A stretch of 64,000 nucleotides of DNA, from assembly GCA_021234155.1 (NCBI GenBank), contig JAJEKV010000057.1, positions 3,567,821-3,631,820 on the forward strand, given 5' to 3'. Position numbers and translations under genes: made by a program. The notes beneath the pieces were generated by a model. The model saw nothing but the letters and a program-made list of their open reading frames with translations, ran no database searches and was not told the origin of the DNA. Each line of letters begins with the position of its first letter. The stretch's first letter is position 1. The stretch is from Isoetes taiwanensis (lineage: Eukaryota; Streptophyta; Lycopodiopsida; Isoetales; Isoetaceae). Below are positions 32,907 through 45,027 of this stretch, piece by piece.

Positions 32907-33008
32907 TTAAACAAAGGAAGATTGAAGAGTGAAGATTTATATTAAACATATAAAATGATTACATAAGGTTACATTTCAGATTACAAGCGAGGATTTGTAT
33001 TAAACATT

Positions 33009-33440
33009 TCAGATTACATGAGAAACAAAACTTTTATATACACTTGCTTTCATTCCCGTGGGTCTATCAAAAGAGATCCGGGTCCAGCCCTCCTCGTCAT
33101 CTTCTATGATCACCAGATCAGTGGCCACCGGGTCAGCTTGCCAGCCTATTTCCTCCCATTCTGGAGGGAAAGCAAAAAACCATAATGGTGGAGGGTTACC
33201 AAATAGAATAGCAGCTTCTCCATGTCCATCCTGCAAGGCCTTGTGATGATAGAACATATCCCTGAAGTGAAGGAATTGGTCCTCTGTAAACAACCTATCA
33301 TAACAAAAGAGGAACCTGTCTAGCGTAAAGGCCTGGTAGCCATTAAGCAGAAAAGGTCTCAACCTTTGCAGATCCTGGTCAATAGTATGAGGAACGACAA
33401 AGGTGCTGGTGTGTAAAAATTTCAGTGGCAGCAGAGGACG
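33009..33440 (-). CDS. Hypothetical gene, probable terminal exon
   Basis: A coherent minus frame from an acceptor-like CTGACCTCCCAG (about 33443) reads TSQRPLLPLKFLHTSTFVVP, DQDLQRLRPFLLNGYQAFTL, CYDRLFTEDQFLHFRDMFYH, then PPLWFFAFPPEWEEIGWQAD and ends at 33009 after MKASVYKSFVSHVI. The upstream in-frame stop lies just before the proposed acceptor, consistent with an exon boundary. Aromatic-rich, globular in appearance. Family not recognised. Confidence 0.4.
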   Translation of the reverse strand, partial: RPLLPLKFLHTSTFVVPHTIDQDLQRLRPFLLNGYQAFTLDRFLFCYDRLFTEDQFLHFRDMFYHHKALQDGHGEAAILFGNPPPLWFFAFPPEWEEIGWQADPVATDLVIIEDDEEGWTRISFDRPTGMKASVYKSFVSHVI

Positions 33441-34031
33441 TTGAGAGGTCTGGGAGGTCAGGTGTACAATTCATCCTCCTGGTGAGAGTTTTCAGCATTT
33501 CTGTGGTCATATTCTCATCCGTGAATAGAGAAATTTCTCACGAGGATGTCCATCTATTCTCGCATGGCTGAAAATCGACAAAGACGCCTGGGTATTATGG
33601 GCTCTTCTTCTCTCGTCACATTGTCCCATTCCTGCAAGCATTACCATCGCTTTTGCAAAGATCCAAGAGGTGAAGTTGGCCATGTCTGCCGAAGTAGCCG
33701 CCGTAAGTCAGAAAACAAACCGCTTCCCACCCAATCAGAAATCGTAAACCGCTTCCCAAGGACCTCGCTGTCAGAACCGTAAGCTGCTCCCCGAATCGCC
33801 GTAATAAATCAGAAACTCGGGCGGGAGCAAGAAGAATGGCATCTCGGCCTTTTGGGTTGCCCGAGGTCATTAATTTTCGCCATCCCATAATGATTTTCGC
33901 ACGGCCGCCACCAAAGGATGATGAGAGGAATTGATGGGACCGAGAGAATTTAAGGAAAAGGAAAGCATTTCAAAGGGAAAAGTCGTTTCAGAGGATCTAT
34001 CCGTCTCCTGGGAAGAGACGTAAAGAAACAC
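33441..34031. other. No gene seen
   Basis: Short ORFs on both strands without coding character. Confidence 0.4.
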
Positions 34032-34078
34032 GGTGAAACATGTGGTGAAACACATGTGGTGAAACATGTGGTGAACCC
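34032..34078 (+). repeat. TGTGGTG motif cluster D
   Basis: ACATGTGGTGAAACACATGT and GGTGAAACATGTGGTGAA: three to four units of ATGTGGTGAAAC, on the 3' side of the transposase-like gene. Confidence 0.75.
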
Positions 34079-36165
34079 CGGGCGATGTTACATCGTGGAC
34101 ATCAAAATACAATTACATATTACATCAAAAGCAAACATAGTACATTGAAACAAGGGACATCAAAATACAATTGAGCATGGAATTGAGTTTCTTATATTAT
34201 TCCCAAACAAGGCAAGACACAACAACATATTCAAAATTTCTCAATCATTTCCTAACCCGTAAGAATGTGTTCAACTATTCTTCATCGGACATGCTATCTT
34301 CATCGATAAAACCTCGGGCACATTTTCTAGAATCTTTTCCTCATCCGCTTTTGGTCTAGCCTCAAAAACAGCTTCGAAAGCACTTTTCTTGATCTCGCTG
34401 CATGAGAACTTCGAATAGCACAAATTTGAGTAGAGAATACAAGTGACTTTGGCTCGCTTTGTCAACAACTCATACATCACCTTTGACCGAGGCTTCTTTC
34501 TATAGTAAATGCCTCCACAACGGTTTCACCTCTCATAAACAAGTTTTCGCTCGCTTGAAGTCATTTTCAACTTCAAATTTTGGCTTGGTGCATAGCAACA
34601 TCCAAAATACGTAATCCTCCTCATTCCCTTTAGGTGCAAAGAATCGCAAAGTCGTCTCCTTCTCTAAGTGCTTCGCAAGTACATTTGTCAAGGTTGAGTA
34701 TAGTGGCCCGGTAGACTTGCGGGTCTCTTCCACATCCGCATGAACATTGGAGGATGGTTCAACGACTACAAGGTTCCATTCATCTACATACAATTTGTTC
34801 TCACACATGTCCCATTTTCCATCCAAACAATTGCCGCAAAAAACATGATAGCTTTCTCGGTATGTAGTCGTGTTTTGATTTCCCGTGGCCAATCCATGGA
34901 CTCAATGAATTTGCCTGGTTTCGGAATTGTCTCTCCGCACCCCAAGCCTTTTTCCCCGTTGATATCCTCGTGTTTTATTTCCCGTAAGTATCTCCCGAAC
35001 TTTTCTTCCATTTTCAGTCCACTCGGATGTACCACATTGAAATTGTTTCTCTGCAATTTTCACCACATCATGGGCATTATCTAGTTTAATGTCAGGATGT
35101 TTAAGTTGTAGACCTCGTATCCATCTTTTCAATTCTGCTGCCTTCCCATCATGTTCACCTTTTCCATGGTTTGATCCAAAGAAGTTCCACATCATATTGA
35201 CCTCTCAGATCACAACCGTATCTTCCAACAAAATAAAATGATCCGCTTCTTTGAATTGTGATGCAAAGACCATCCGAAAATACATAGTATTGTTTGGGGA
35301 CATTGCCTTTTCGCTTTAAGTACTCAAAATGTTTCATAAAACAATGTTGAACAAAAAAGTGTGTCATGTTCCCTATCATCCCACACATAGTAGTGTGTTT
35401 CCTTCTCAATGGTGTCTCATCGTGGATCAACCCGATATGTTATTTGAACAAATATAGTTATCTGTTGTTGACCCAAATAAGCATGGACTCAACTTCATTC
35501 TGCCCTTAAAAGTATAATTCTCTGCTAAGTCAACCACGGATAGGTAAGCATCTCCGTGCAAGTTATCAAGGAGTTCTTTGTACTCGGCCCCGCCACGCCA
35601 CTTATATCCGGTTGTGTAAAGGAAATTTTGGAAGCTTCTCCAACATTTTGTTCACCGCTGGAAGACTTGCGCTTCATTGTGTTGGTGAACGAGCTTAGAC
35701 TTCTTGCTGCCATCTCGAATACGCTTTTTCATAGTCTAGGTATTCCCACTTCACCATGCCACTATCACTAGATTGTTCATGTGGGCGATAGGGAACTTCT
35801 TAATCCCACACTCTTTACACTCACCCGTAATGCATTCCCTCTTATGGTAAGGTTGGAAGCTAGTTTTCTCACATAAAATCCCTTGCCACGCACTTCTTGT
35901 GCTACTTATTTTGTATTCGGGACGCCTCAGATTCACCATATATGTCCGACCAAGCAAAGTCGACAAGTGCAAATGCAGTTTTTGGGTGCTTAGTTCTCAT
36001 ACTATTGAAGCCATCTATTAGCATCTGCATTCTAACATGGTATATACAGCAGCAACTATTGAAGTCCTTTAATTTTACAACAAACCATGGTTTCAGCTTT
36101 TCAAACATCCTCTGTTTGATCATAACACTAGGATGTTCCGTCTTGAATTTCCTGAACAATTGCAA

Positions 36166-36797
36166 CTGCAAGGAAGATAACAAGGTGATCAGCATATTTA
36201 TTGCACACTACATTTTCCACCACACTAGGCACCACATAGCATATATTACAGACATTCATCTTACACCTCGTTATTCACCACACTAGGCACCACAAAGCAT
36301 ATAATACATAATTTATTGTACACCATATTTTTCACCACACTAGGCACCACATAGCATATATTACAGACATTCATCTTACACCTCGTTATTCACCACACTA
36401 GGCACCACAAAGCATATAATACATAATTTATTGCACACCATATTTTTCACCACACTAGGCACCACATAGCATATATTACATAGCATTTATTTTACACCAT
36501 ATTTTTCACCACACTAGGCACCACATAGAATATATTACAGCATTTATTTTACACCATGTTATTCACCACACTAGGCACCACAATAGGCACCACAAAGCAT
36601 ATATTTACAGCATTTATTTTACACCACGTGCCTCACCACACTAGGCAGCACATATCATATATCACAGCATTAATAGGCACCACACACCACGAGCAATCAC
36701 TAACCACACCAACCACATATCACAAGCAATCACTAACCACATACCACATACCACATTAACAATAAAAAATGTGGTGAAGATGAAGAAATGAAATAAC
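36166..36797 (-). other. Intron of the transposase-like gene
   Basis: On the minus strand the donor is GAATCACAG/GTTATT and the acceptor TTATCTTCCTTGCAG/TTGCAA. Joining gives continuous frame EESQ to LQLFRKF. The intron is filled by the CACCACA tandem array. Confidence 0.6.
36205..36765 (-). repeat. TGTGGTG motif cluster E (CACCACA array, intronic)
   Basis: Tandem units of 55-115 bp such as TTCACCACACTAGGCACCAC then ATAGCATATATTACA, at least eight copies of CACCACACTAGGCACCAC, ending in shorter CCACATACCACA words. Reverse complement carries TGTGGTG, the same motif as clusters A-D. Confidence 0.88.
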
Positions 36798-37791
36798 CTG
36801 TGATTCTTCCAGATAGTGAGTGGCATGATCCTCTCTTACATTTCGTTCCAATCTTCTGAACTTAACATCCTTTGCATTTGGAGAGACCCTACTGTTTTCG
36901 GTCCAAAATTGCTGCACAAGTTCTATGACAGAATTGGGAATTGCATCTGCTCTTCTAACTCTTTTGTACAAAACCCATTTCCCCCCTTTGCAATCTATCT
37001 CTTCCCTCTTCAATTTTGCTTTGGTAAGATTCCTAGGATGAACACCCGGCCAGCTTTACCAAAACCCCGAAAGCACCGATTTGGGATTAGCACTTTCGGT
37101 ATTAATGCTTCCTCTTACGGCCATAGCAAGGCAACTACTCTTGGCTGCTAAACTGTCATTGCTGTTAGACTTCTTCACAAGTTGAATGGAAGCCCTGAGG
37201 TTGCTGACCACAATGCTCTTGGCTTGCAAATCTTTCAGCTCTTCACCAAGTACGCTGTCCATTGTGTCATCTTCCAGAAAATCACGTAAAACCTCTTTTC
37301 TTATCATCACCGCCCAAGCCTTTAGTGGTGCTATGAAATGAAGATAACAATTTCAATACCATCCGACGCCTAGTAGAGGCCGTTCTGGTGGATCCTCCCT
37401 CTGCTGATGCAATTTTTGCTAATTCTTCTTTAGCTTCCATTTTTCTTTTCCTTTGGCGTCTTTTATGATCTCGTTCTTGTTCTGGAGTTCTCCTTCTCTT
37501 ACCTGTGCTCCGGTTTGAGATTTTAGGCAGATTTGCTTCCAAATTAAATGATTCAAAGTATGAACTGGATTGATCCACAACCGGATTAAGCGCCATAGCC
37601 GTGTGCTTCAGGAAAGGCGTGGGTGGGTCGTGGGTTTAGAAATCGGTTAGGTGGAGATTGGAATGGGACGGATGGCGTAGGAAATTGGAATGGGACGGGT
37701 GGCGTAGGAATCGGGTTGTTGCAGTTCAAGAAATGATTGAATCCGGGCAGTACATGCACTAGGCGCCAAACAAACATTTAAAATCGCAGGG

Positions 37792-37817
37792 TGTTCCACT
37801 ACAACATGCTTTCACCC
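37792..37817 (-). repeat. Right terminal inverted repeat
   Basis: Exact reverse complement of 21322-21347, followed by ACGA (37818-37821). Confidence 0.8.
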
Positions 37818-37821
37818 ACGA
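37818..37821. repeat. Putative TSD, right (ACGA)
   Basis: Matches 21318-21321. Confidence 0.7.
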
Positions 37822-38475
37822 GCATGTATGCATTGCATGCGTCGCATGCATGCATCGCATGCATTTTTAGGCCGTTCATCAGGTTGGGGGATCACTATTT
37901 ATTGCAGAGTTCTTCATCGACGTTTCATCGTCGCTTTCTCATCTCTCAGCAGTATCCATGGCTCCCACCCTTCCCTCCCTTAAAATTGTTATGTATATGT
38001 TCATATTTGTTATAATTGTCGCGTGGCACGCGTGACCAGCCCCTCGCTTTTTCGAGGTGTAAATGTTGTTTTTTGTCGCGTGGCACGCGTGACCAGCCCC
38101 TCGCTTTTCGAGGTTTTTTCGCTATTAGTTTTTCTGTTGGTGATGTGCAGGTCCAGGGGTGATGCGCGACTTCGGTATTCTCTGTGGAACGTGGGTTTTT
38201 TTGTGGGAACGTTTAGCAACCCTGCGTTGTCCAAGCCTCTTGCCGAGATTTTATCGCTAGGGTTTTTCCTCGAAAACCCGAAAGGATGGGGTTTTTTAAT
38301 CCCGGCGATAAGCTCTCGGCAGGTACACTAGCCAACATCTGTATCACACAATTTTATTTGGGGTCCAGGTGTTATAACTGGATATTCCCTATGTTTTTTA
38401 TTTTTTGGGTAGCCTGCGATGTGCAGCTACCCACCCTATACCATTGTAGAAAAAACTGTTGAGATGAATGAAAAG
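37822..38475 (+). repeat. Family X repeat, copy 2
   Basis: Plus-strand copy directly beside the right TIR. Order: RY cluster (37821-37866), CTATTTATTGCAG (weak TATA-like), leader CATCGACGTTTCATCGTCGC, a duplicated GTCGCGTGGCACGCGTGACC block (38018 and 38076), acceptor-like GTTGGTGATGTGCAG, hairpin H2 (38242-38320, arms GCCGAGATTTTATCGC and GCGATAAGCTCTCGGC), hairpin H1 (38407-38432), and the tail ATTGTAGAAAAAACTG, GAGATGAATGAAAAGC. No conserved ORF. Confidence 0.7.
38242..38320 (+). ncRNA. Family X hairpin H2, copy 2
   Basis: Arms pair outer GCCGAGA/TCTCGGC and inner TTATCGC/GCGATAA; copy 1 pairs GCCGAA/TTCGGC and TTATCAC/GTGATAA. The G-C pair in the inner stem replaces A-T with both sides changed. 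Confidence 0.6.
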
Positions 38476-39100
38476 CACAGCAGCAGGATACAATGTTTTG
38501 AAGAATCGAGAGGGGTAGCCGACCATAGAAACAATATCGGACTACCCCGTAAAAAAAAGAAATGTGCACAGGCAATATAGAAGGGTAATGGCGACAACTT
38601 CTCATCGGGATAAAAAACCCCGTCCTTTCGGGTTTTCGAGGAAAACCCTAATGAGAAATGGTCGCCAACAACCTTGAATGTGTTGCCTGGAAAACCGAAG
38701 GAGATGGGTGGACAGCGAACACAAATATAGCAGGACCCCAGAAGACGGCGGAAGCCTTGAATGTGTTGCTTGGAGAACAGAAGGAGGTGGATTGATGGCG
38801 AACACAAACATAGCAGGACCCCAGAAGACGGCGGAAACCTGCAAGCAACACAAAGAACCCCTAAAAAACACCCGTGAATGGTGAGAGAGAAGCAAATTTA
38901 TGCCCCCACGCAACAGGGCGGGAACGGAGGGAAGCAACGAGAATAGAAGAAGAGCTGCTGTGAGAAGACGCCGATAACCGGTCTGAAAGAGGAAATGGCC
39001 TTATATAGTAGCTCGTCCCATCCCAGAATGACGATCCGATGGCTCGGATCGATGCTATTCTGGGAAGGGACTCGCAAGAGACACAAACTGGCCGACTACC
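38476..39100 (-). repeat. Family X repeat, copy 3 (diverged, tail-to-tail with copy 2)
   Basis: Minus-strand member. TATA box ACTATATAAGG at 38998-39010, leader TCTTCTCACAGCAGCTC, acceptor-like GTGTTGCTTGCAG, H2 at 38590-38666 (arms GGCGACAACTTCTCAT and ATGAGAAATGGTCGCC), H1 at 38512-38548. It contains a near-duplicated segment (GGACCCCAGAAGACGGCGGA at 38734 and 38816). Upstream, ATCCGATGGCTCGGATCGAT is shared with copy 4. Confidence 0.65.
38998..39010 (-). promoter_or_regulatory. TATA box of family X copy 3
   Basis: ACTATATAAGGCC on the minus strand, about 70 bp upstream of a CT-rich leader. A canonical pol II TATA element in the right place for transcription through H2 and H1. Confidence 0.5.
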
Positions 39101-39225
39101 CAACGACTTCCTCAACTATAAGCCGATGGCGTAAAACCTGCAAGCAACACAAAGAACTCGAAAACCACCCGTGAATGGTTAAAGACAATCCAACATGTAG
39201 CAGAAAAAAGAGAGAATCACCCAAT

Positions 39226-39545
39226 AGGGTGGAGAACAGCATCACCCAACGGGTGGAAAACAATTTCGTAAAAAGAAATATGCGTCACCCTCGAGGTGGA
39301 AATAAACAGTATCACCCGCCGGTGGAGATAGCATCACCCAACGGGTGGATAACAATTTCGTAAAAAGAAATATGCGTCACCCTCGAGGTGGAAATAAACA
39401 GCATCACCCGCCGGTGGAGATAGCATCACAGGGCGTGGATAACAATCATGTAAAAAGAAATATGCGTCACCCTCGAGGTGGAAATAAACAAAGATCACCC
39501 GAGGGTGGAGAAAAACGCCACCCGCAAAGACCACCCATAAAAAAA
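39226..39545 (+). repeat. 92 bp tandem repeat with CACCC...GGGTG mini-hairpins
   Basis: Three copies with a 92 bp period (anchors ATCACCCAACGGGTGG at 39241 and 39333, a degraded one at 39425). Each unit has three tiny inverted repeats: CACCCAACGGGTG, CACCCTCGAGGTG, CACCCGCCGGTG. Related words return at 40530-40570. Confidence 0.85.
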
Positions 39546-41532
<1,987 letters not shown>

Positions 41533-42501
41533 GAAATGAAATGAAATCTATTATTCCGCCTTGAGACCACCGTGTCTATGAGACGCTTACAAGTTACATT
41601 CAAAATTATAAAACAAGTCATCCAAAGGCCTTCCGAGAGTAACACACCGGGCTCCTCTATCTCAATCTCTGCACCTTCCTTCTGATTTTTCAAACAAGCA
41701 TCTCTATGTTGAAGAATGTCAACAATATATCCCCAATGGATGCCCCCTGGGTACCGAAAAGAACTCCTCAAGGGAGGTAGCACTGATCCCATGTATGACT
41801 CTTAAGTCCTAATAAGCATGGCAACAAAGTAAGATATGAGCCTCATCCTCCACCACACCGTCACTACACAAGTTACAATGTCTAAGATCATGAGCGATGT
41901 TCCGCCCATCTCCCTACCTCCACACCAAGATGGTGCGAGCTTAACCGGATCCTCGCAATTGCTTGCCTATGCTTCATAGATATGGGTTCACTAAGATACC
42001 GCTACGCCTTCAATGTGGGATTCATCCGAGTCCGATAGTACTCTTTCTTCACAAATGGCGTGCTCCATGTCTTAGTGAGAACACTCTTCCTAACCCATCC
42101 CTCAATATCTTCCCGATTCATCCGCACTTAAAGTGAATATCCATCCCCCATTTCACCAGCCATCTACTAATATCCGCGATACCAACCTTTGTCACTACTC
42201 TCTGCTGCAGCAATTCTTGGCAAGCTATTATCGGGCATATCATATAAAACCTTATGCGTAACGTAAAGTTTTGCAAAGAGCTTCAGCTTCAAGGGTATCA
42301 TCCCCCGCACTCTCCTAACATCATATCATATGGCGTTTGCATTTTAGTGCCCGAGCCTGTGAAAAAAATTTCTTTTGTATTTTTTCCACCTTTTTCCACC
42401 CATCATTAGCGAGGCCCCGCCCCCGTGCTTCACAACCATACAAGATAACCGTTTGTACCAATACTTTAAAGAGCATCGCGTTTCATTTCAAGTTCCAAAT
42501 G

Positions 42502-43798
42502 TCAAGATTCACACACCTTCTCTCGCATTGCATATAGTGCCTTTAAGCCCGCACTCACTCTATGTTCGATCACCGATTCCAATTCGAACTTTTGTCTACA
42601 AATAAACCCGTGATACTTATAGCTTTCAACGACCTCAACTTGCTTACCCTTGTAAAATAGCCGCACATGATCTGTTTTATTCGCTCCAAAACAACAGACC
42701 TTTGTCTTTTCCAAATTCACCGCATACTTTTAGCATCACAAAAACCGCAAGCACATCCAAATGTCTTTGCATCCCCAGATGCTCGAGATAGCAACACAAT
42801 ATCATCAGCATATAGCAAGAGCATAAGTACATACGCATTCAAGGATGTACCATCCCTCCATGTGCTCTTATCCACCCCTCCAAATGATCTATGAACAATC
42901 CAAACAAGGTAGGCGACAAAGGACACCCCTGCTTTGACTCCCATATTACTCTCTACTACATCATCACACATTCTAACAAAAGGGAAAGAGAGTTGCACGA
43001 GTACTTTTTATAAAGAACACTTACCGCATGCCTAAGCCCCATCGGGATGCCCAAATCTACCATCCTATGCCACAGATTTTGCCTATTCACCATGTCAAAG
43101 GCCTTGCTTTGAAATCCACAAATACAAAGATACAAAGGTTTCCTTTTTCCCACCACCAATCCATCATAGCACGAAGGGTGACCAAATGGTCGGGCTTGTA
43201 GACTTTTAGGTCTAAAGCCCGCTTGGCCTATTGCTCTAGCATTGTGACCCTCTCGCCCCAGCTTGCTTATCTTGCCCTCAAGTATAGAGGCATACAGTTT
43301 TTATGTAAAGGCGCCAACCATAATGGTACGGTAGTTACCCGGATCGATGTATCCCCCGACTTGTGCAATGGCACAACCCTATTAACCTGCCGCCAGCCCT
43401 AGGAAACCCATCTCTCAAAGCCATATTGAACATGTCAACCAGCCTATTCAGAACCGCTTCTCCAAATTTCACTTAAGCATTTCAGCCTTAAGGCCACAAG
43501 CATCTGCCGCTTTGCCATTAGCAAGTCTCTTGAGTCCCACCTGAACATCCTCCGGTAAAGGTAAGCATATCATCCATCTCACATGTCTCTTCGCCATCTT
43601 ATCCTCAACTCCATGGACATGGTATAAATTATGCATATGCTCCATTAGTGCCTCCGCTTGCAACACATTACCCCCATGCTTCAAGGGTTTAAGCCTATTC
43701 CAAAATTTCTTTGGGTCAACCAGCAGTTCTTCCACCATTCGCCTATGTTTACGATGTAAATATGCCTTCTTCTTATTTTTGACCAGCTTGGTATACAC
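42502..43798 (-). pseudogene. LINE B reverse transcriptase (fragmented)
   Basis: Recognisable pieces: KKAYLHRKHRRMVEELLVDP, FWNRLKPLKHGGNV, DVQVGLKRLANGKAADACGL and KAEMLK, FQSKAFDMVNRQNLWHRMVD, LLLYADDIVLLSRASGDAK (intact YADD) and NLEKTKVCCFGANKTDHVRL. Frames change repeatedly between 42950 and 43470. A zinc-knuckle-like HCNLCSDGVVEDEAHILLCC can be read near 41860. Nonfunctional as written. Confidence 0.82.
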
Positions 43799-43929
43799 TT
43801 TCCTTTCCTCCTACTTTAGTCGCCTTTGTGCTTTTGCTCTAAATTTTTTTGCCTCTCATTTTACATTCCATGTCAAACCATCCATTACATGGCAGCCCCC
43901 TCCGTTCTTTGGTGGGATACAAAACATTC

Positions 43930-44852
43930 ATTCGGCCGATTCAAGCAAAACCCTAGACAACGCCTCACTCATATCCCCATCGATGTGGGCCATGCAAAAG
44001 ATGCCATTTTTCTCGCTTTCATATCTCGCTATATTCATGAGCTTTATCATACTTGAGAGACATCCATTTACCTTTATATGTATCTTCTTGCTGCCTATGA
44101 TGCCACTGTACACGAAGTTCAATGAGCAAAGGTACATGATCCGAGCTTTCATTCTCATCTCCAATCGTAAAGCTAATAACATGTTCTCGCAAAAGTAGGT
44201 TTGGCAATAACATAATCCACCACACTAGCATTTTTACAAGTTAAACTTTACCGAGTTCGGTACCTATCCGTGCCATTGAAGATCACCATCTCAAAACCAC
44301 TACACATATGTAAGACATGACGCCCCTGCGGTGTCAGCCATTTCACATTGTCCTCTGATGTTCTGCTCCATCCAATCATCCAGCATTTCCAACCATTCTG
44401 CTTCTTCATCTAGGCCCACCAAAGCTGCTTGATGGTTTCTCGTACGCCCATTAAAGTCTCCTAACAATAGCACTTCCCCTGCCAAACCCAAAGCTAGTAT
44501 ATCCTGCTCTAAGTGAAAGAATGGGTCATCCTTATCCAGATCTCCTTTGTTATACACGGGTGATTCCCTTTGGGGGAAATAACAACCAGCTACATATATC
44601 TTGTTGCCCCTACCTGGCAATTCAATCCAAATGTATTGTGCAGTTGCCTTATGTGTCAAAACACACACTTTGATGCACAATTTCATTATGAGCATAGCAT
44701 GCAATACCACTGTACCTTTGAGATTCCAGCCCTTCTTATTCCATAATCAATGCAATAGCGTAAAACTAGAAATATCCGAAGAGCCTTTTCCTCATGCTCA
44801 CATCGCTTCCAAAAGAAAACTATGTCTACATTTGCTAGCAAGTCATCCATAG
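43930..44852 (-). pseudogene. LINE B endonuclease (fragmented)
   Basis: Reads IWIELPGRGNKIYVAGCYFP, then EQDILALGLAGEVLLLGDFN (GDFNGR motif intact) at 44300-44710, and ENESSDHVPLLIELRVQ with the SDH motif at 44019-44231. Parallel to LINE A residues FMWIEVMGGENRLFIAGCYF and IIMGDFNGR. Confidence 0.82.
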
Positions 44853-45027
44853 CACATATCTTACTACTTTTAACGATTTACATTCCAAAAACTAACTCCG
44901 GCGGTCGCTACTTCCTATGCATCCTCCACAATCACTTTTCCTCCTCCTCCAAGAAGCACGTTGTCCAGCCGCTCTTGCCTCCTTCATCCTCTTAAGATCT
45001 TCTCTTCTCTTTGAAATTGGGTCTTAG

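Larger units (their letters stand above)
34271..37596 (-). pseudogene. DDE-transposase-like gene with intron (several frame breaks)
   Basis: Start ATG at 37596 (MALNPVVDQSSSYFESF), a basic nuclear-signal region (GKRRRTPEQERDHKRRQRKR), then KGGKWVLYKRVRRADAIP and VSPNAKDVKFRR. A GT-AG intron spans 36166-36797. The next exon reads LFRKFKTEHPSVMIKQRMFE, KLKPWFVVKLKDFNSCCC and GFNSMR, then a CX2C-type segment ECITGECKECGIKKFP. Near 35540 is YLSVVDLAENYTFKG (first Asp), near 35270 YYVFSDG (second Asp), and near 35170 FFGSNHGKGEHDGKAAELKR. This order (VxDxxENY, FSDG, HGKGxxDG) matches a DDE-like transposase family I know from animals and plants, superfamily not assigned. An in-frame TAA (about 37055) and shifts near 37300, 35900, 35740, 35480, 35250 and 34900 break it. 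Confidence 0.65.
21322..37817. mobile_element. 16.5 kb TIR DNA transposon with internal cargo
   Basis: The ends are a perfect 26 bp inverted repeat, GGGTGAAAGCATGTTG... at 21322-21347 and its exact reverse complement at 37792-37817, with ACGA on both outer sides. A DDE-transposase-like gene begins 200 bp inside the right end and reads leftward. Inside are five clusters of a TGTGGTG motif, a 2 kb polypurine tract, two foldback elements, an FCP1-like gene and several unassigned candidate exons. A 4 bp duplication is used by Sola and Ginger among others, but I cannot assign the superfamily. Both frames and stops suggest the transposase is at best marginally intact, subject to the CHG-site concern described in the findings. 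Confidence 0.75.

Noticed and set aside
21322-37817. Terminal repeats as an extended long inverted repeat including family X copies 1 and 2
   Set aside because: Copy 1 is separated from the left TIR by 110 bp of unique sequence while copy 2 touches the right TIR, and the ACGA duplications sit between TIR and flank on both sides. The inverted family X copies look like pre-existing flanks.
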